This document shows, piece after piece, positions 30,658-43,089 of a stretch of DNA of 64,000 nt. The position numbers and the translations under genes were made by a program. Location of the stretch: NCBI GenBank assembly GCA_036873755.1, contig JAVTVY010047994.1, positions 158,171 through 222,170 on the forward strand, read 5' to 3'. The stretch comes from Hanleya hanleyi. Lineage: Eukaryota > Mollusca > Polyplacophora > Lepidopleurida > Hanleyidae. The notes beneath the pieces were generated by a model. It was not told the DNA's origin. It made no database searches and was given only the letters and a program-made list of their open reading frames with translations. How positions within the stretch are numbered: position 1 is the first letter of the stretch; every line of letters begins with the position of its first letter.

Positions 30658-30839
30658 CTAAGAACAGACTAATAAAAAATATAGAAATAATAATACTTCG
30701 AGTACAAAACAAAGATCTCCTGATGCAATTGGATTCTGTTTAATTCTGCTCTCATTTTTTGGTATAATGGCATTCCATCTGTAACCTTTCTTTTCATCTT
30801 CTGACTTCCTTTGATCTTCTCATAGGAGGAGGTGACAGT

Positions 30840-31440
30840 CTAGTTGGGAGGTGCCTGTGAGGTGGAGTAGTCTGGTTCTTAACCTCTCTCTGTGGCCTTA
30901 CTAAAGAGGGCAGTCAGAAGGAAGCGTTCGGTTGTTTCTCTTTGTCCGCAGGTGCAGTTTGGGCTTGTGTTGCTGTCAAAGTTGATGCTGAGGGGTGAAT
31001 ATCCTGTTCGAATCTCTGTGAAGAGAGATGCCCAGGGTTTGTCAAGATAACATGATGGGGTATGAGTCGACCCGATGGTGGAGTTGTCTGCCTTTGAAAG
31101 TGCAGCCCATCTGCTTTGCCAGCAAGCCTTGGTTGTTAGCTTGATGGTTTTTATAACATCGCTGATGGCAGTAGTGTGACTGTCATATAATTGGCGAGTC
31201 AGGTCTGATGCTTCTTTGGCTGCTTCTTCTGCCTCATCATTCCCTTTGATATCAGTATGGGATCTGGAGGCAGGACCCGTCTGTGAAGGCCACCGCTCCA
31301 TCTGATGATGTATGGTCCCGCGTTGGTCATGTCCTGAGCTTGAATCTTTTGCCTGTTAGTCCTGGACTTGAATGACCTCAGTGTTGTCCAGTAGCTGGGT
31401 TTCTGCTGAAGTAGTCGGTTCATCCATTTTGGCTGTTAGG
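30840..31440 (-). pseudogene. LINE RNase H and C-terminal zinc-knuckle region
   Basis: The minus-strand frame at 30879-31301 reads 'HTDIKGNDEAEEAAKEASDL' (C-terminal motif of RNase HI domains in I/Jockey-type LINEs), a linker, 'LFTEIRTGYSPLSINF' and 'CTCGQRETTERFLL', matching the post-RNase-H segment with a CxC...ET box. The catalytic first part (a TDGS-like stretch just upstream near 31300-31330) is in another frame. The same remnant continues at 32950-33690. Confidence 0.65.
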
Positions 31441-32949
31441 CATTTTTGGCACTTATGTTGACGCACGATTCGACATCTCTGGAGAAGAGATCCATTACAC
31501 CGAAGTTAGGGATGAGTTTTCCCTGGGTGCATCTTCACCAGCCAAGTCAACTACATCGCAAAGCTCTCTATGCTGCCTTGACATTCTTGGCTGATGACAA
31601 GAGGAATACTGCTCTGCATCACCTAGTGGAAGTTTTAATGATGAGCTACTTTTTGTCTCCAGGCATGCCAGGAGTTGTTCTCCTTCAATTTCAAGTCGGC
31701 CAATCAGGACGGCTATTACATAACTAAGAAATTCACAATGGCGGCCACCATGAATTTCCACGCACATTCGATACTGCTCGTTCTTAATGGGGGTCGCCAT
31801 ACGTAACACGCATTCTGATTGGATGCAGCAAGCCGTCTCTGCATCCCAACAAGGATTACCAGAGAAGTATGCCAAGGTGATGTATGTCGATTTGGCTAGA
31901 GAAGATGGCCTGGGTGTGTCTCGCCATGCTGATCATGGGTGTTTCATGGGTGGTTGGGTGGGCACTGGTTCCTGTTGCTTCAATACACTTTGTTGAGAAG
32001 CAACAGGAACTTGATAATGTGGTGTCTAGCACTGTTATTGCACTTATTGTGGTGTCTAGCACTGTAATTACACTTGTCTTTATTGCACCAATGTGAACAC
32101 CCTGCCTGCCTTGTGCTGTCCTCAGTGTTATACAGGGTGGATGGCGGTGTCTGGTGGTGCTTTAAGTTGGTTCGTCACGGTATGATTGAAATAATGTTGA
32201 AAGCAATGTTAAATCCTATTCACTGCCTCACTGTCGTTTCATTGGTTCGCTGTTGTTCATGTGTATTTCTTGACTGAGGTTAAAGCCATCTTAGGTCAAG
32301 TGGCAAAACCCCCAGATTACACCTCGCAGGCCTCTTTGCTGGCAGGTTCATGCAATCCCAGTGCCAGACCACGGCGTTGGATAGCCTAGAGCTTGTTTTT
32401 ATCGCAGACTTTTGCCACCTGACAGAGTAGTCCCACGTATTCTAGGTGAGATCTGACAATCAGTGTATAGTTTGGTCAGGTTGTCGGCACTAACAAAGGT
32501 GAAACTCTTCATGAGGTGTAAGATGTCCAGTGCCTTGCCTGTTTTCTTCTCCACACTCTGTAAATATCGATTTCTCATCTTGTGTTTTGGGGGAGGGATG
32601 GATGGTATTTCAGTGGTGTATCATTGAGTGTCCCAATCAGTGGTGGACGATCTGTATTTTTTGTGGAATATGCATTATTCTGTTTTCAGGATGCTCATCC
32701 TCACTCGCCAGGACTTCGTCCAACATTATGCCATCTTCAGGTCATCATTCATGTCCTGCTGGAGTTGTGTTATGTTACTGCCAGACATGAACATGCTATC
32801 ATCTCCTGCAAAATTGATGTTCTCTGACTTGGTACCATGGAAGAAGAGTAGGTGCCACAAGTGATCCTTATGGCACTCCGATGTTACTAGTTAACCAGCT
32901 GCCTTGGTAGCCAGAAAGGGAGCAGCATGCATGCTGCCCTGATAGGAAA
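31441..32949 (-). other. LINE interior, heavily decayed, with a SINE-tail insertion
   Basis: It should hold the RT palm, thumb and start of RNase H, but I can align only fragments. 32170-32235 carries ATTGAAATAATGTTGAAAGC and AATGTTAAATCCTATTCACT, a SINE tail in plus orientation. Plus-strand frames at 31884-32096, 32074-32277 and 32530-32864 have no domain. Confidence 0.4.
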
Positions 32950-33690
32950 CTGTCCAGTCATCTCCATGTACGATCAGTCACCCCGAGCCGTCTCGCCAAA
33001 CGCAGTCGAAGGTTTCTTCAAGTCGATGAAACAGGCAACCATGTATTCTTCCTGTTGAATCCATTGTAGTATGCTTGTGTGTGTCGCAGGAGTGCACTTG
33101 TTTAGTGGTTGCCGCTGAATCCCTCCTGATTTCTATCGAAGCTGATGTCCTCTAGATAACGGTCTAGTCGCTTGTTGAGAACCCTGACCATCAACTTGCA
33201 GAGAACAAATGTTAGGCTGCCAGATCGGTAGGACGATATTTGGTAGTAGTTCGCTTTATCTGGTTTCTTGAGGAACTTGACACTTGAAGATTTCCATACT
33301 TTTGTCAGTGAACCAGTTTACCAGGATGCCGAAATAATCTGATGAAGAGCTTTCTTCAGTTGTGGTCCCGAGTGAATGAAGAGGTCAGGATACAGACTGT
33401 TTGGCCCTGGAGCTTTTCCCTGCTTCAGTTGGAATATTGTTGCATATAACTCTTCAATGGTTATATCTGTGTCAAGTGTGATCTGGTTGTTCTCTGCCTT
33501 GATTTGTTCACATGTGATGTCGGGCGTTGTGAAGTCTGAACTGTTGAAATTGTCCTCATGGAAGGAGGTTTCTTGCAGAGCCTTTGCCTTGTGTTTTAGT
33601 TCGAAGTTGTGTTGCCAGTGATCAGAGGAAGTAGTCTTATCGATGTTGCTGGAGGCTAGTTTCTGAAAAGATTGCCAAATGTACACGAAC
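32950..33690 (-). pseudogene. LINE reverse transcriptase, N-terminal half
   Basis: The frame at 33318-33686 ends with 'TIEELYATIFQLKQGKAPGP' and then NSLYPDLFIHSGPQLKKAL, the K-A-P-G-P-D/N box of LINE RTs. Further down (about 33110-32995), pieces in three frames give an EGF stretch, VACFIDLKK (motif A region) and FDCVWRDG. Two or more frameshifts separate them. The clade is probably that of 30840-31440 (I/Jockey-like with RNase H). Confidence 0.7.
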
Positions 33691-36600
33691 TGCTGATGTC
33701 ATTGCTTTTTGGCTTTATCAGTTGTTACTCTGTACTCCTCCAGATGAAGCACTTGCATGAAATTTATCGGTGTGCTCTGTTTTTTGAATTATCGTTGTGC
33801 TCTGTAAAGTTGATTCTTGCATTTCTGTATTTCATCGTTGTACCATTTGATCCTTGGTGGATTGGCATGGTTAATTTTCCATCTCGGTACATTCCTTTCC
33901 ACAGGCTTCCAGGAGGTTTCCAACTCACTGTAGGCTTAATCCACATCGGCGATGCTCATTCCAGACTATTGCTTATTCTTCAGTTTCAATGAACCACTGG
34001 CTTCAGTTTTTTTTTTCTTTTTTCAGAAGCCAGATCTCTTCTAGTGGTATGTTAGATGATGGGTCTGTCGATGTGAATGTCTAGTAGAACCCGATATGGT
34101 CTGATCTCACCCATTTTGTGTGCCAGGGTTTTGCAGATGTTTACAAATGGCAGAAGCGATGGTGAAATGAGGTTCATACTCCTTGTAAGGATCACGAGAC
34201 AATGCATACATTACAATAGCCAAATTTGGGGACAACAATGTGTCTCGACTTGAGCCTTTTCACCTGCACAAAGACTCGGACAATAGCTTCCTACTTGGAA
34301 TGTCTACCTGAAGAGATGAAAAGGTGGATGATACTGATGGAGGCTCCTCTTGTAGGTTAGCTATTGTTAATGCAGATGTAGTTTTGTGATGACATGGCAG
34401 TCTCCAATCTATCTCCATTATGGTTGTTACTTTGCTTACCCCAATCCTTGTGTTTTGCATTCATATTCATTGCTTTCACTGTCTGAGCTCACCATACATT
34501 CCCTGTAGAGTTGGCTTGTTGTTCAGCTTAACACGGACTACGGGCATGAGTTTCAGAGTGTCTCTATATTTAAGTCTGTATATGGGGGTTCAACTGGGAA
34601 TATGGGGACAAGGCATTCTTGTAGGGCATCTGCTGTTGTTGTTGGACTATTTTTTAGGTAAATATGCTCCTCCTTGGAGCATGCAGAGGGCACGCTGTGT
34701 TCATTTTGAAGAACGGACAGATTTTAAATTTAACAGGCATATGCTATGCACATGAAGCTTTCGGTTTGCTCACTTTTAAATGTCTTTATGCAGGTGTTTC
34801 AATCTGTTGTCTATGTACTCTAGTATGATTTTGTAAATTACGTATAACCCATTTCCCCTATATAATATTTTTGGCAACTGTTACAAAGAAGAACATATGT
34901 AACTTTTTTTTTGAGTTGCAGCACATACCCATGTTTATGTTGTAATCGACATTGCAGAAGTGGAAAGATGATTCCGTGGTTAAATGATCACAACACTTGC
35001 ATCTATTATCTCCACATTTTATTATTGTTTTGGGGGAGGATGTTGAGCAGCTGAACATGACCCATGTTAGCATTTTCTTTAAATTAGGTGTTTGTCTTTT
35101 CCCATTAACACCACGGAAAGATTTAACCATTCTCTCATTTGACAATAGAGTGGCGGCGGAAGCTCCCAAAAACTTGGGGGGGGGGGGGCTTGACTATCAT
35201 AGCACTTTAGGTGAGGGTCCAAGAGCCGCCTAGGCCCCAGAAGCTTCGCGCTCCTAGATGGCTGTAGATGCATTCTGGCCGATTTCCGGCATATAAAACG
35301 ACATATCATCAATATTTAATCAAATGCATTTTGAGATTGTTTTTGTGACTTTTCTCGTCATTTAAAAGAAAAATTGTGTTGATAACTTATGAATGTAAAA
35401 CAAGTATTTTCCCTTTCCAAAATTCGAACTATACGCAGTGATCTCGAAGAAATTAACATTTCAGCAGAGGGTTGGAGAGCACTGACACGTTTGGAGAGAA
35501 ATATGTGAACACAAAAAAGCAATAATATGAACACAATTTTTATTTCTAAATTTGATAATCAGCTAATCGTCCAATAAAGCTAATGCAATTGTAAACACAG
35601 GAAGGAAGCAATCAGAGATTGCTCAATTGTATGCCCCCCCCCCCCCACCCCCCACTTCCGCTTTAATCTGACACTGCCCCGCCGATGTTCTGTTCTTTAT
35701 TGGTTGGTGGAGGCCTAATTTGGATAATTACAAAAATTCTGTTTCAGTCACTTTTTTTGCCATGCCTCACATAATACTTAATCCAAGTATCAACCAACAA
35801 GTGATAATACAATGTTTCGATGCAAATGTGACCTGGTTATGAGACCTACGTTCCTTGGGAGTATATTGTGGTGAAATATGAAGCGATCAGTGAACTTTGA
35901 ATTTTGCACCCAATTCACTCTTTTGGGGGAAATTTCAAACTTCAGGACCTATGTTGTCTGCTTTGGAATGTAGAAAGACATATAATATAGCCATTTTCCT
36001 GGTCCAAATCGGTTATGGACTGAGATCCAGCCTGGACAAATATCCCATTCACTTAGGTTTGATAAACAAAGGGCCATAACTCTTGAAAATATAACCGAAA
36101 CAGAGCAGCTTTTCGAAGAATCACAGAAAACAAGAGCCCAAGGGGCTTCAATATATGCCCGTATATCTGGAATTACATTGGTCCAAATTTCAAGCTTCTT
36201 TAATAGCCTTGATTCGAATTGGTAGCTAGCAATCCAGAGAAAGGTCTACAATTTTGTGCTGAGAATGTAACATATATCACATCTTATATTGAATGATAAA
36301 CTAAAGTGAGCTTAACTCTTGGTAACTAGTTGACCTTGAAGCAAGAGCTGAGAGCTCACATATCCCACACTGAAATCGACAATAGTCAAACACAAGAAAA
36401 TAGTAGTTTTCCTGCAAATGGATTTCTTTCAGACGAGAGAATTTTTAATGAAGGAAGAAGAAAGTGATGAAGTAAACCTTTGTTCCTAATAAACAGGTAT
36501 GAAGTTCATAAAGGATCCCTCTCCCTGTTAAATTAGTAAATGTATGGTTTTTATTTCACAACAGTTTAACTAAATGTAGCTGTTTCAAACACGGGAGACA

Positions 36601-36899
36601 ACTTCACAGGACAAATGCCATATACATGTAGGGGAGAGAACTCTGAATATTCCAACCTAACACCTGGGCTTCGTTTTTAGCGAGAGTGATAGCTCACCTC
36701 CACATAAACACTCATGTAAATTCATGTCACTAGAGTCATTTTTAGCTCACGTAAACTGTCACATTTTATATTGTGTTATAATTATATTGCAACCACTTGC
36801 CGGACATTCACATACCCCCTCCTAAATATTTTGACGTGGGCTATTTTTAACTCGCACACTAATTCTAAACACGAAGCCCTGTACCACATATAGTCAGCT
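33691..36899. other. no gene recognised
   Basis: Low-complexity tracts only: a T-run at 34008-34022, a G-run near 35176-35190 and a C-run near 35634-35656. Frames at 33672-33992, 34420-34755 and 34858-35169 have no recognisable domain, and codons change character along them. Introns or exons of a host gene are not excluded but cannot be supported. Confidence 0.35.
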
Positions 36900-39800
36900 A
36901 AACTTGATTCAGTTTTGGGGGACTGTGACCTTGACCTTTGACCAATTGATGTATGCCTCCTCTTTGCCATGCGAGTACATGTAAGGTATACTCAAAGTTT
37001 GGTACCAATCCATACTTTGAAACTAGAGTTATCGCATGGACAACAAATGTTAATGGCTGAATGGATAGAACGCAACATTGCATTACATGACCTCGTCTTC
37101 GACAGGCATATGAAAATGTGACTCGTAATGATTTCCTGATTTTGGGGTCACAGTGATATTGACCTTTGACCTTGACCTAAATTTTGGTACACAACACACC
37201 GTCTTCCCTCAATGTATCAATGGGCACAAAAATCATGATATTTATAAATCTCATGATTTTGGGGGTCACAGTGACCTTGACGTTTGACTATTGACCTTGA
37301 CCTAAATTTTGGTACATGATAAACCGTCTTCCGTAATTTCTCAATGGACACAAAAAATCATGATTTTTAACAATTTCATGATTTTGGGGTCACAGTGACT
37401 TTGACCTTGACCTACATTTTGGTATGTGACACATCGTGTCCCCCTAATGTATCTACTGACAACAAAAAATGTTATTTTTAATAATTTCCTGATTTTGGGG
37501 TCACAGTGACCGTGACATATTTTTTGGTATGCGACACTTCATTTTCCCCTATTGAATCCACTCACAAAAAATTAGTAATTTTTAATGATTTCCTGATTTT
37601 TACGTCACACTGACCTTTGGCCTCGCTTCTGGGGTCACAGTGATCTTAACTATTGACCTGGATCTAAAGTTTGGTACATGACAAAACGGCTACCCTTAAT
37701 TTCTCAATGGGTTCAAAAATCATGAATTTTAACCATTTCACGATTTTGGGGTCACAGTAACCTTGACCTTTGACCTTCATTTTGATATGTGCACATCGTG
37801 TCCACTAATGTACCTAATGACACAAAGAAATGTTATTTTTAATAATTTCCTGATTTTGGGGACAGTGACCTTTGACCTTCGACCTTGACCTATATTTTGG
37901 TATGCGACACTTCATTTCCCCTATTGAATCCACTCACAAAGAATTAGAAATTTTTAATGATTTCCTGATTTTTCAGTCACACTGACCTTTGACCTTGACC
38001 TACATTTGATATGCACACCTCGTTCCCCCCCTAGGGCATCCACTCACCAAAAATTAGAACTGTAGATAGAAAACTGTCAACGAACAATGATTTCCTGATT
38101 TTAGGCAACAGTGACCTTTGACCTCTGACCTCGACCTCAATTTTGGTACGCGACACATCGTCTTCACCTAGCATATCTACTCACAAAAAATTAATACGAA
38201 GCTGCGCATCAGAAAACCCTTCGGCTCTGGGCGCCAGCCATTCATAATACAAGACTTCAGGAACACCAAGCAGTCAAGTGACAAATATACAGATTATGCC
38301 AAATTTTGCCATTAGAAATGGCCTCGAAAGTTTCCGTCCAATCAGAGAAACCAGTATTCATTACATAAGTCTGTTGATGCAAATTTTACATCGAGCATTT
38401 GAAAATTATCAGAGATAGAGATCAATAATGATTTCACATAAATTAAAGATGGCCGCCCATCCTTCCCACCACTCAGAGAAACTGATGTGGTTATTCATTG
38501 CAAGTCTCTTGATATATGGATGCTGTATACCAAGTTTCATATAGAACACTGAAATGGTATCAAAGATATACATCATTAAAGATTTTGCATAAATTAAAGA
38601 TGGCCACCAAGGTTTCCGCCCAATCAGAAAAACCAAAACTGTCTATTGATACATCGATGATGTATACAAAATTTTACATCGAGCACTTGAACGGTATCAG
38701 AGATATAGATCATTAATGATTTTGCATAAATTAAAGATGGCCGCCCATCCTTCCCGCCACTCAGAGGAACTGATGTGGTTATTCATTGCAAGTCTCTTGA
38801 TACATCGATGCTGGATACCAAGTTTCATATAGAACACTGAAATGGTATCAAAGATATACATCATTAAAGATTTTGCATAAATTAAAGATGGCCACCAAGG
38901 TTTCCGCCCAATCAGAAACGCCAGAACTGTCATTTATCGTAAGTCTATTGATGCATCGATGATATATACCAAATTTTACATCGAGCACTCGAACAGTATC
39001 AGAGATAGAGATCATTAATGAATTCGCATACATTAAAGATGGCCGCCCATCCTTCACGCCACTCAGAGGAACTGGTGTGGTTATACATTGCAGGTCTCTT
39101 GATACATCGATGCTGTATACCAAGTTTCGTATAGAACACTTGAATGGTATCAGAGATATATATCATTAAAGATTTTGCATAAATTAAAGATGGCCACCAA
39201 GGTTATAATTATACATTGCCGGTCTCTTGATACATCGATGCTGTATACCAAGTTTCGTATAGAACACTTGAATGGTATCAGAGATATATATCATTAAAGA
39301 TTTTGCATAAATTAAAGATGGCCACCAAGGTTTTCACCGAATCAGGGAAACTGGTTTGGTCATTCCTTTGAAGTTTCTTGATGCATCGATGATCTATACC
39401 AAGTTTCACACTGAACAGAGAAATGGTACCTAAGATACACAAGATTAATGATTTCGCATAAATTAAATATGGCCGCCAAAGTTTCCAACCAATCAGGTCC
39501 AGATTCAATAGGGTTCTGGGTCATGAGCATATGGATGTGCAGTGCAAGTTTGGTGTGCCTAGGGTACGTCGTTCTAAAGATATCTTGGTAACAAGAAACC
39601 TGTGACGGTTTCGCATAAATTAAAGATGGCCGCCAAAGTTTCAAACCAATCAGGTCCAGATTCAATAGGGTTCTGGGTCAAGAGCATACGGATGTGTACT
39701 GCAAGTTTGGTGTGCCTAGGGTAAGTCGTTCTAAAGATATCTTGGCAACGAGAAAGGTGTGACGGACAGACGGACAGACGGACGGACGGACGGACGTACA

Positions 39801-40085
39801 TGACGACGACAATACCCTTCGGCCAAATTTTGGCCGAGGGGTAAAACTATGGATAGAAAACGTTCACAGATATAGACCGGACACGGAACACTTCAGTGAT
39901 TTCCTGTTTTTCAGGCCAGTGACCTTTGACCTCTGACCTTGACCTTCATTTTGGTACGCGACACATCGTCTCCCCATAGGGTATCCACTCACCAAAAACT
40001 AGAACTGTAGACAGAAAACTGTCCCAGATATAGACCGGACACGACGGACGGACAGACGCCTTTTGGCGGGCGTATAAAAACTAAA
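36900..40085 (+). repeat. family B tandem-core element with TGACCT half-sites, interrupted
   Basis: Units of about 110-120 bp repeat 'TTTCCTGATTTTGGGGTCAC', then AGTGACCTTGACCTTTGACC, then ATTTTGGTACGCGACACATC. The array breaks at 38194 for a nested family A element and resumes at 39846. It ends at 40045-40085 with GGACGGACAGACG, the stem CGCCTTTTGGCG and GGCGTATAAAAAC, the same kind of 3' terminus as the other tandem-core elements. The TGACCTTTGACC core is a direct repeat of nuclear-receptor half-sites spaced by one base. Confidence 0.75.
38195..39845 (+). mobile_element. HINE-like element, family A copy 2, nested in family B
   Basis: It has the same termini as copy 1 (start TACGAAGCTGCGCATC, end TTTTGGCCGAGGGGTAAA), with about nine 130-152-bp core units. 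The host unit reads across the insertion as ...CAAAAAATTA / AACTATGGATAG..., consistent with the uninterrupted form AAAAATTAGAACTGTAGATAG seen at 38050-38070, so no long target duplication is present. Confidence 0.75.
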
Positions 40086-41689
40086 TCTTGGTTTGAAAGG
40101 TGAGACGAAAAAAACAACAATTCTTTAGGATGTTTATTAGGTTCATTGACCATCTCACTTCAGCTAGATGACAATATCATTGAAAAAGAATGGGAATTTG
40201 GTTGATCTTCATTTATTCCTTCTATTCTATTCCCATGAAAGGGTACCATTATAATTGAATGTGTCTTTATCAATGATTTACTTGACTTAACCATTGTTAG
40301 CAAACATAATTAATAACTTTCAAGGAGTTTGACACTCCATGAGAACCCTTCAATATATCATTTCTGTGGTTACACCAGACATTTAAATGACACCACCTGA
40401 GAAATGCTCATATCTGGGATATAAAACCACAACAAGGAAATAAAGTGATCACCCACATGCACGATCCAGTCGATTGTACAGGATTTCTGGGAATCCAGGG
40501 TCAGTCCTGTCAGTCATCAATATTATACATATAAAAATACAACAGAAACCAATTAGTAATGTCCCAAGAGCATGTGCTTCGTGATTTAATGAAATATTTC
40601 ATGATATAAATACTCACACACAGATTATGAATGATTGCGAAATATATTCATGATGTAGGTATCATAATGTGTCATACTAGTTCATATTATATTAATAAAT
40701 TTATACATCATCTGAGCGGGCTCTTGATCGTGTAGATTATTCACAAAAATGAGCGAGACAGGAAGATGATGTACAAATAACCTGGAATATTAGTTACGGT
40801 ATTCCCTCTAATAATTCAATCCCCATTTCCAAATTCAATCGGTGGTTCTAATAAAATTGATCACACTTTAAAATAGTGAAATAACTAAGAAATAATGGAT
40901 GTAAGATTTTTAATCATTTTGTCAACTTCCTGTTCAGATAATTTTTGTCCACCCCCAGATTTTATGATGGGAAATTTCACTCCCTATGAATAAATTATCA
41001 GAGGGATTAACGTAAATGTCAATGACATGAAGAAGATGAGGAAAATGCTTCAATTCCAATCTATCCGAGTGCAAGATCAGGGAAGTTATACTTTTATGGC
41101 GATTGGCTGAACTGGGTTGGCTAGAGGTTACGTAAGCCTGATTTAACATGGGACCTAAATGGGCTATTAAACTTAAACCTTTGTTTTGACATATCTCTGA
41201 ATGTGCATAACCTATACAGGTTACCAAGGGAACAGTTACATGTATGGTAAACCTAAATGGGTTACCATGGAAAATATAACACCCCTGAAGATGCATAGCA
41301 AAATAAGAATGGTTAAGCAAAAATGGACACTGCACATGAAAATCTAATCATAGAATTTGAAAACACAGGAGGATGCTTTATTTTTGTTTACAACAAAATA
41401 AAGTAAATTGACTTAGATGTTACCAGTCTGTGGTAACCCTTGCGCTGGTTATTTTACTTCAGCATCCATCTGTTGGAACAAACCATCTAATTGCTATAAG
41501 ACAGCATATTCAGGGTTCAGACAGCTCCCTCCGAATGAAATTTTCTGTCTTTTCAAGGATAATTTCCTTATTATCAGAATGATCAATGCAATATAGAGGA
41601 AATTTAATAGTACATCTCAAATTCACGAAAACTGTAGAAATATTGGATTGACCATTCCTCTTCATTGTGAACCCCAGGACTATCAGGGG
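40086..41689. other. no gene recognised
   Basis: AT-rich and without repeat partners in the window that I can find. The minus-strand frame at 40934-41335 has no recognisable domain. Confidence 0.35.
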
Positions 41690-41778
41690 CTTCAATTAAT
41701 AACCTAGGAATACAACTAATTAAATTCCAGAGCTTGCAAACTCTGGAACATGGATAGTCCAGGACTTTGAAAGACCTA
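41690..41778 (+). repeat. left remainder of the 75-bp tandem array
   Basis: One unit (ATTAAATTCCAGAGCTTGCA, AACTCTGGAACATGGATAGT, CCAGGACTTTGAAAGACCTA) of the array that continues at 45857. The foldback element lies between them. Confidence 0.85.
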
Positions 41779-41819
41779 TATGGTGGCCGACAGCTGCCAT
41801 TCCATAAATGTAACTTTTT

Positions 41820-42200
41820 AAACGTTTTCTCTATTTTTTTTTTATTTTTTTTTTTTTAATTGAAATATTTTTTCCATATTATTTCATTTTCATTTCATTT
41901 TTTTTTAATTTCATTTCCGTTTCCTTTTCGTTTCATTTGGATTTCGTTTTCATTTTCATTTCACTTTCATTTTGTTATATTTTTTTTTTACTTACCGATA
42001 AATTAAAAAAAAAACATTATTTCATTTTTTTTTAAATTTCATTTCCTTTTCATTTCATTTCATTTTGATTTTGTTTTCATTTCACTTTCATTTCATTTTG
42101 ATTTTGTTTTCATTTCACTTTCATTTTATTTTGTTATCACAAGGAAAAAAATATATAAGGTGGCAGCGCCCGGCACTGCCATTTTTTTTTTTTTTTTTTT
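41820..42200 (+). repeat. T-rich (ATTTCATTTT)n block, left foldback arm
   Basis: Irregular ATTTCATTTTCATTT repeats with T-runs, mirrored as A-rich GAAATGAAAATG repeats at 45440-45810. Frames rich in Phe and Ile (42065-42292 and on the minus strand 45338-45788) are products of this composition, not genes. Confidence 0.85.
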
Positions 42201-42659
42201 CCTCTCTCAAAACGAAAACAAATTCTTCTGTGGCCGAGAACTGCCAGCCGAGCGCTGCCAGCCGAGAGCTGCCAAGTCATACTATTGGCTAATGTGTATC
42301 ACGTGTGTGTTCATATTGCCGTGCCCTTAGCAGTTCTCTCACAATGCGAAAGTGAAGATGAACCTGTACGACGGTAGCACTTGCCAATTGCCAACCCCCC
42401 CCCATGTCTGTCCTCTCTCCCCTCGCTTCCCATAGGGGTAAATTCTCGATGTCACGAGGTGCCGACAAAAGTTCCATATGGCGGAAAACAATGCCGCAGG
42501 ATATGAGGTCATATTGAGCGAGTAGATTCATTTATATGTCGGAAATTGGATGTTTCAGGTAGAATATATTGTACCAAGTACACTAAATTATACCAACAAT
42601 AGCTCACTGTAAATATGGAATTTGTACGTCATGTTTGCGGAATAGTATGGGAACCTGGA

Positions 42660-42900
42660 GCTACCCAGAAGGGGTGTGACTAAAAAGCATCCGGTAGCGT
42701 CCGGAAGCGTCCGGTAGCGCCCGGGACACCGTCCGGTACTTTTTATACCGCCCGGTACACCCTACAATACTCCTTTTGTGTCCCATACAAAATTGTGTAT
42801 ATCCCATGTAAATATAGACTGATATTTGCCGTTTTCTGTCTTGCGCGCATTTAATCGCATGACCTTCTGGTCTGGAATCATCCCGCCCATTTTCCTGGTC
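42660..42900 (+). repeat. inner end of left foldback arm with CCGG-core short repeats
   Basis: Repeats of TCCGGTAGCG, TCCGGAAGCG and CCCGGTAC, then 'TTTTGTGTCCCATACAAAAT' (itself palindromic), then GGAATCATCCCGCCCATTTT. The mirror is 44240-44465, where the same strings occur in reverse order. Confidence 0.8.
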
Positions 42901-43089
42901 GGCTTCCCCGGTGCTACTGACTGTTGTCATGTTGTCATTTCTTTGGCACCGCTTTCTAGATGATCGTTAACAGACTTCATTTATCTTTTCCTGTAAATCT
43001 GAGCTTAAATCTGCCAGTATTCTCCGAATCATTTTTTTTTCTTATATCGTCCGGTACTTCATTCACCGCCCGGTACTGTAAATTTGATA

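Noticed and set aside
42065..42292. Phe/Ile-rich frames in the T-rich arm blocks (also 45338-45788 on the minus strand)
   Set aside because: Pure composition effect of (ATTTCATTTT)n. Mirror blocks give equivalent frames.
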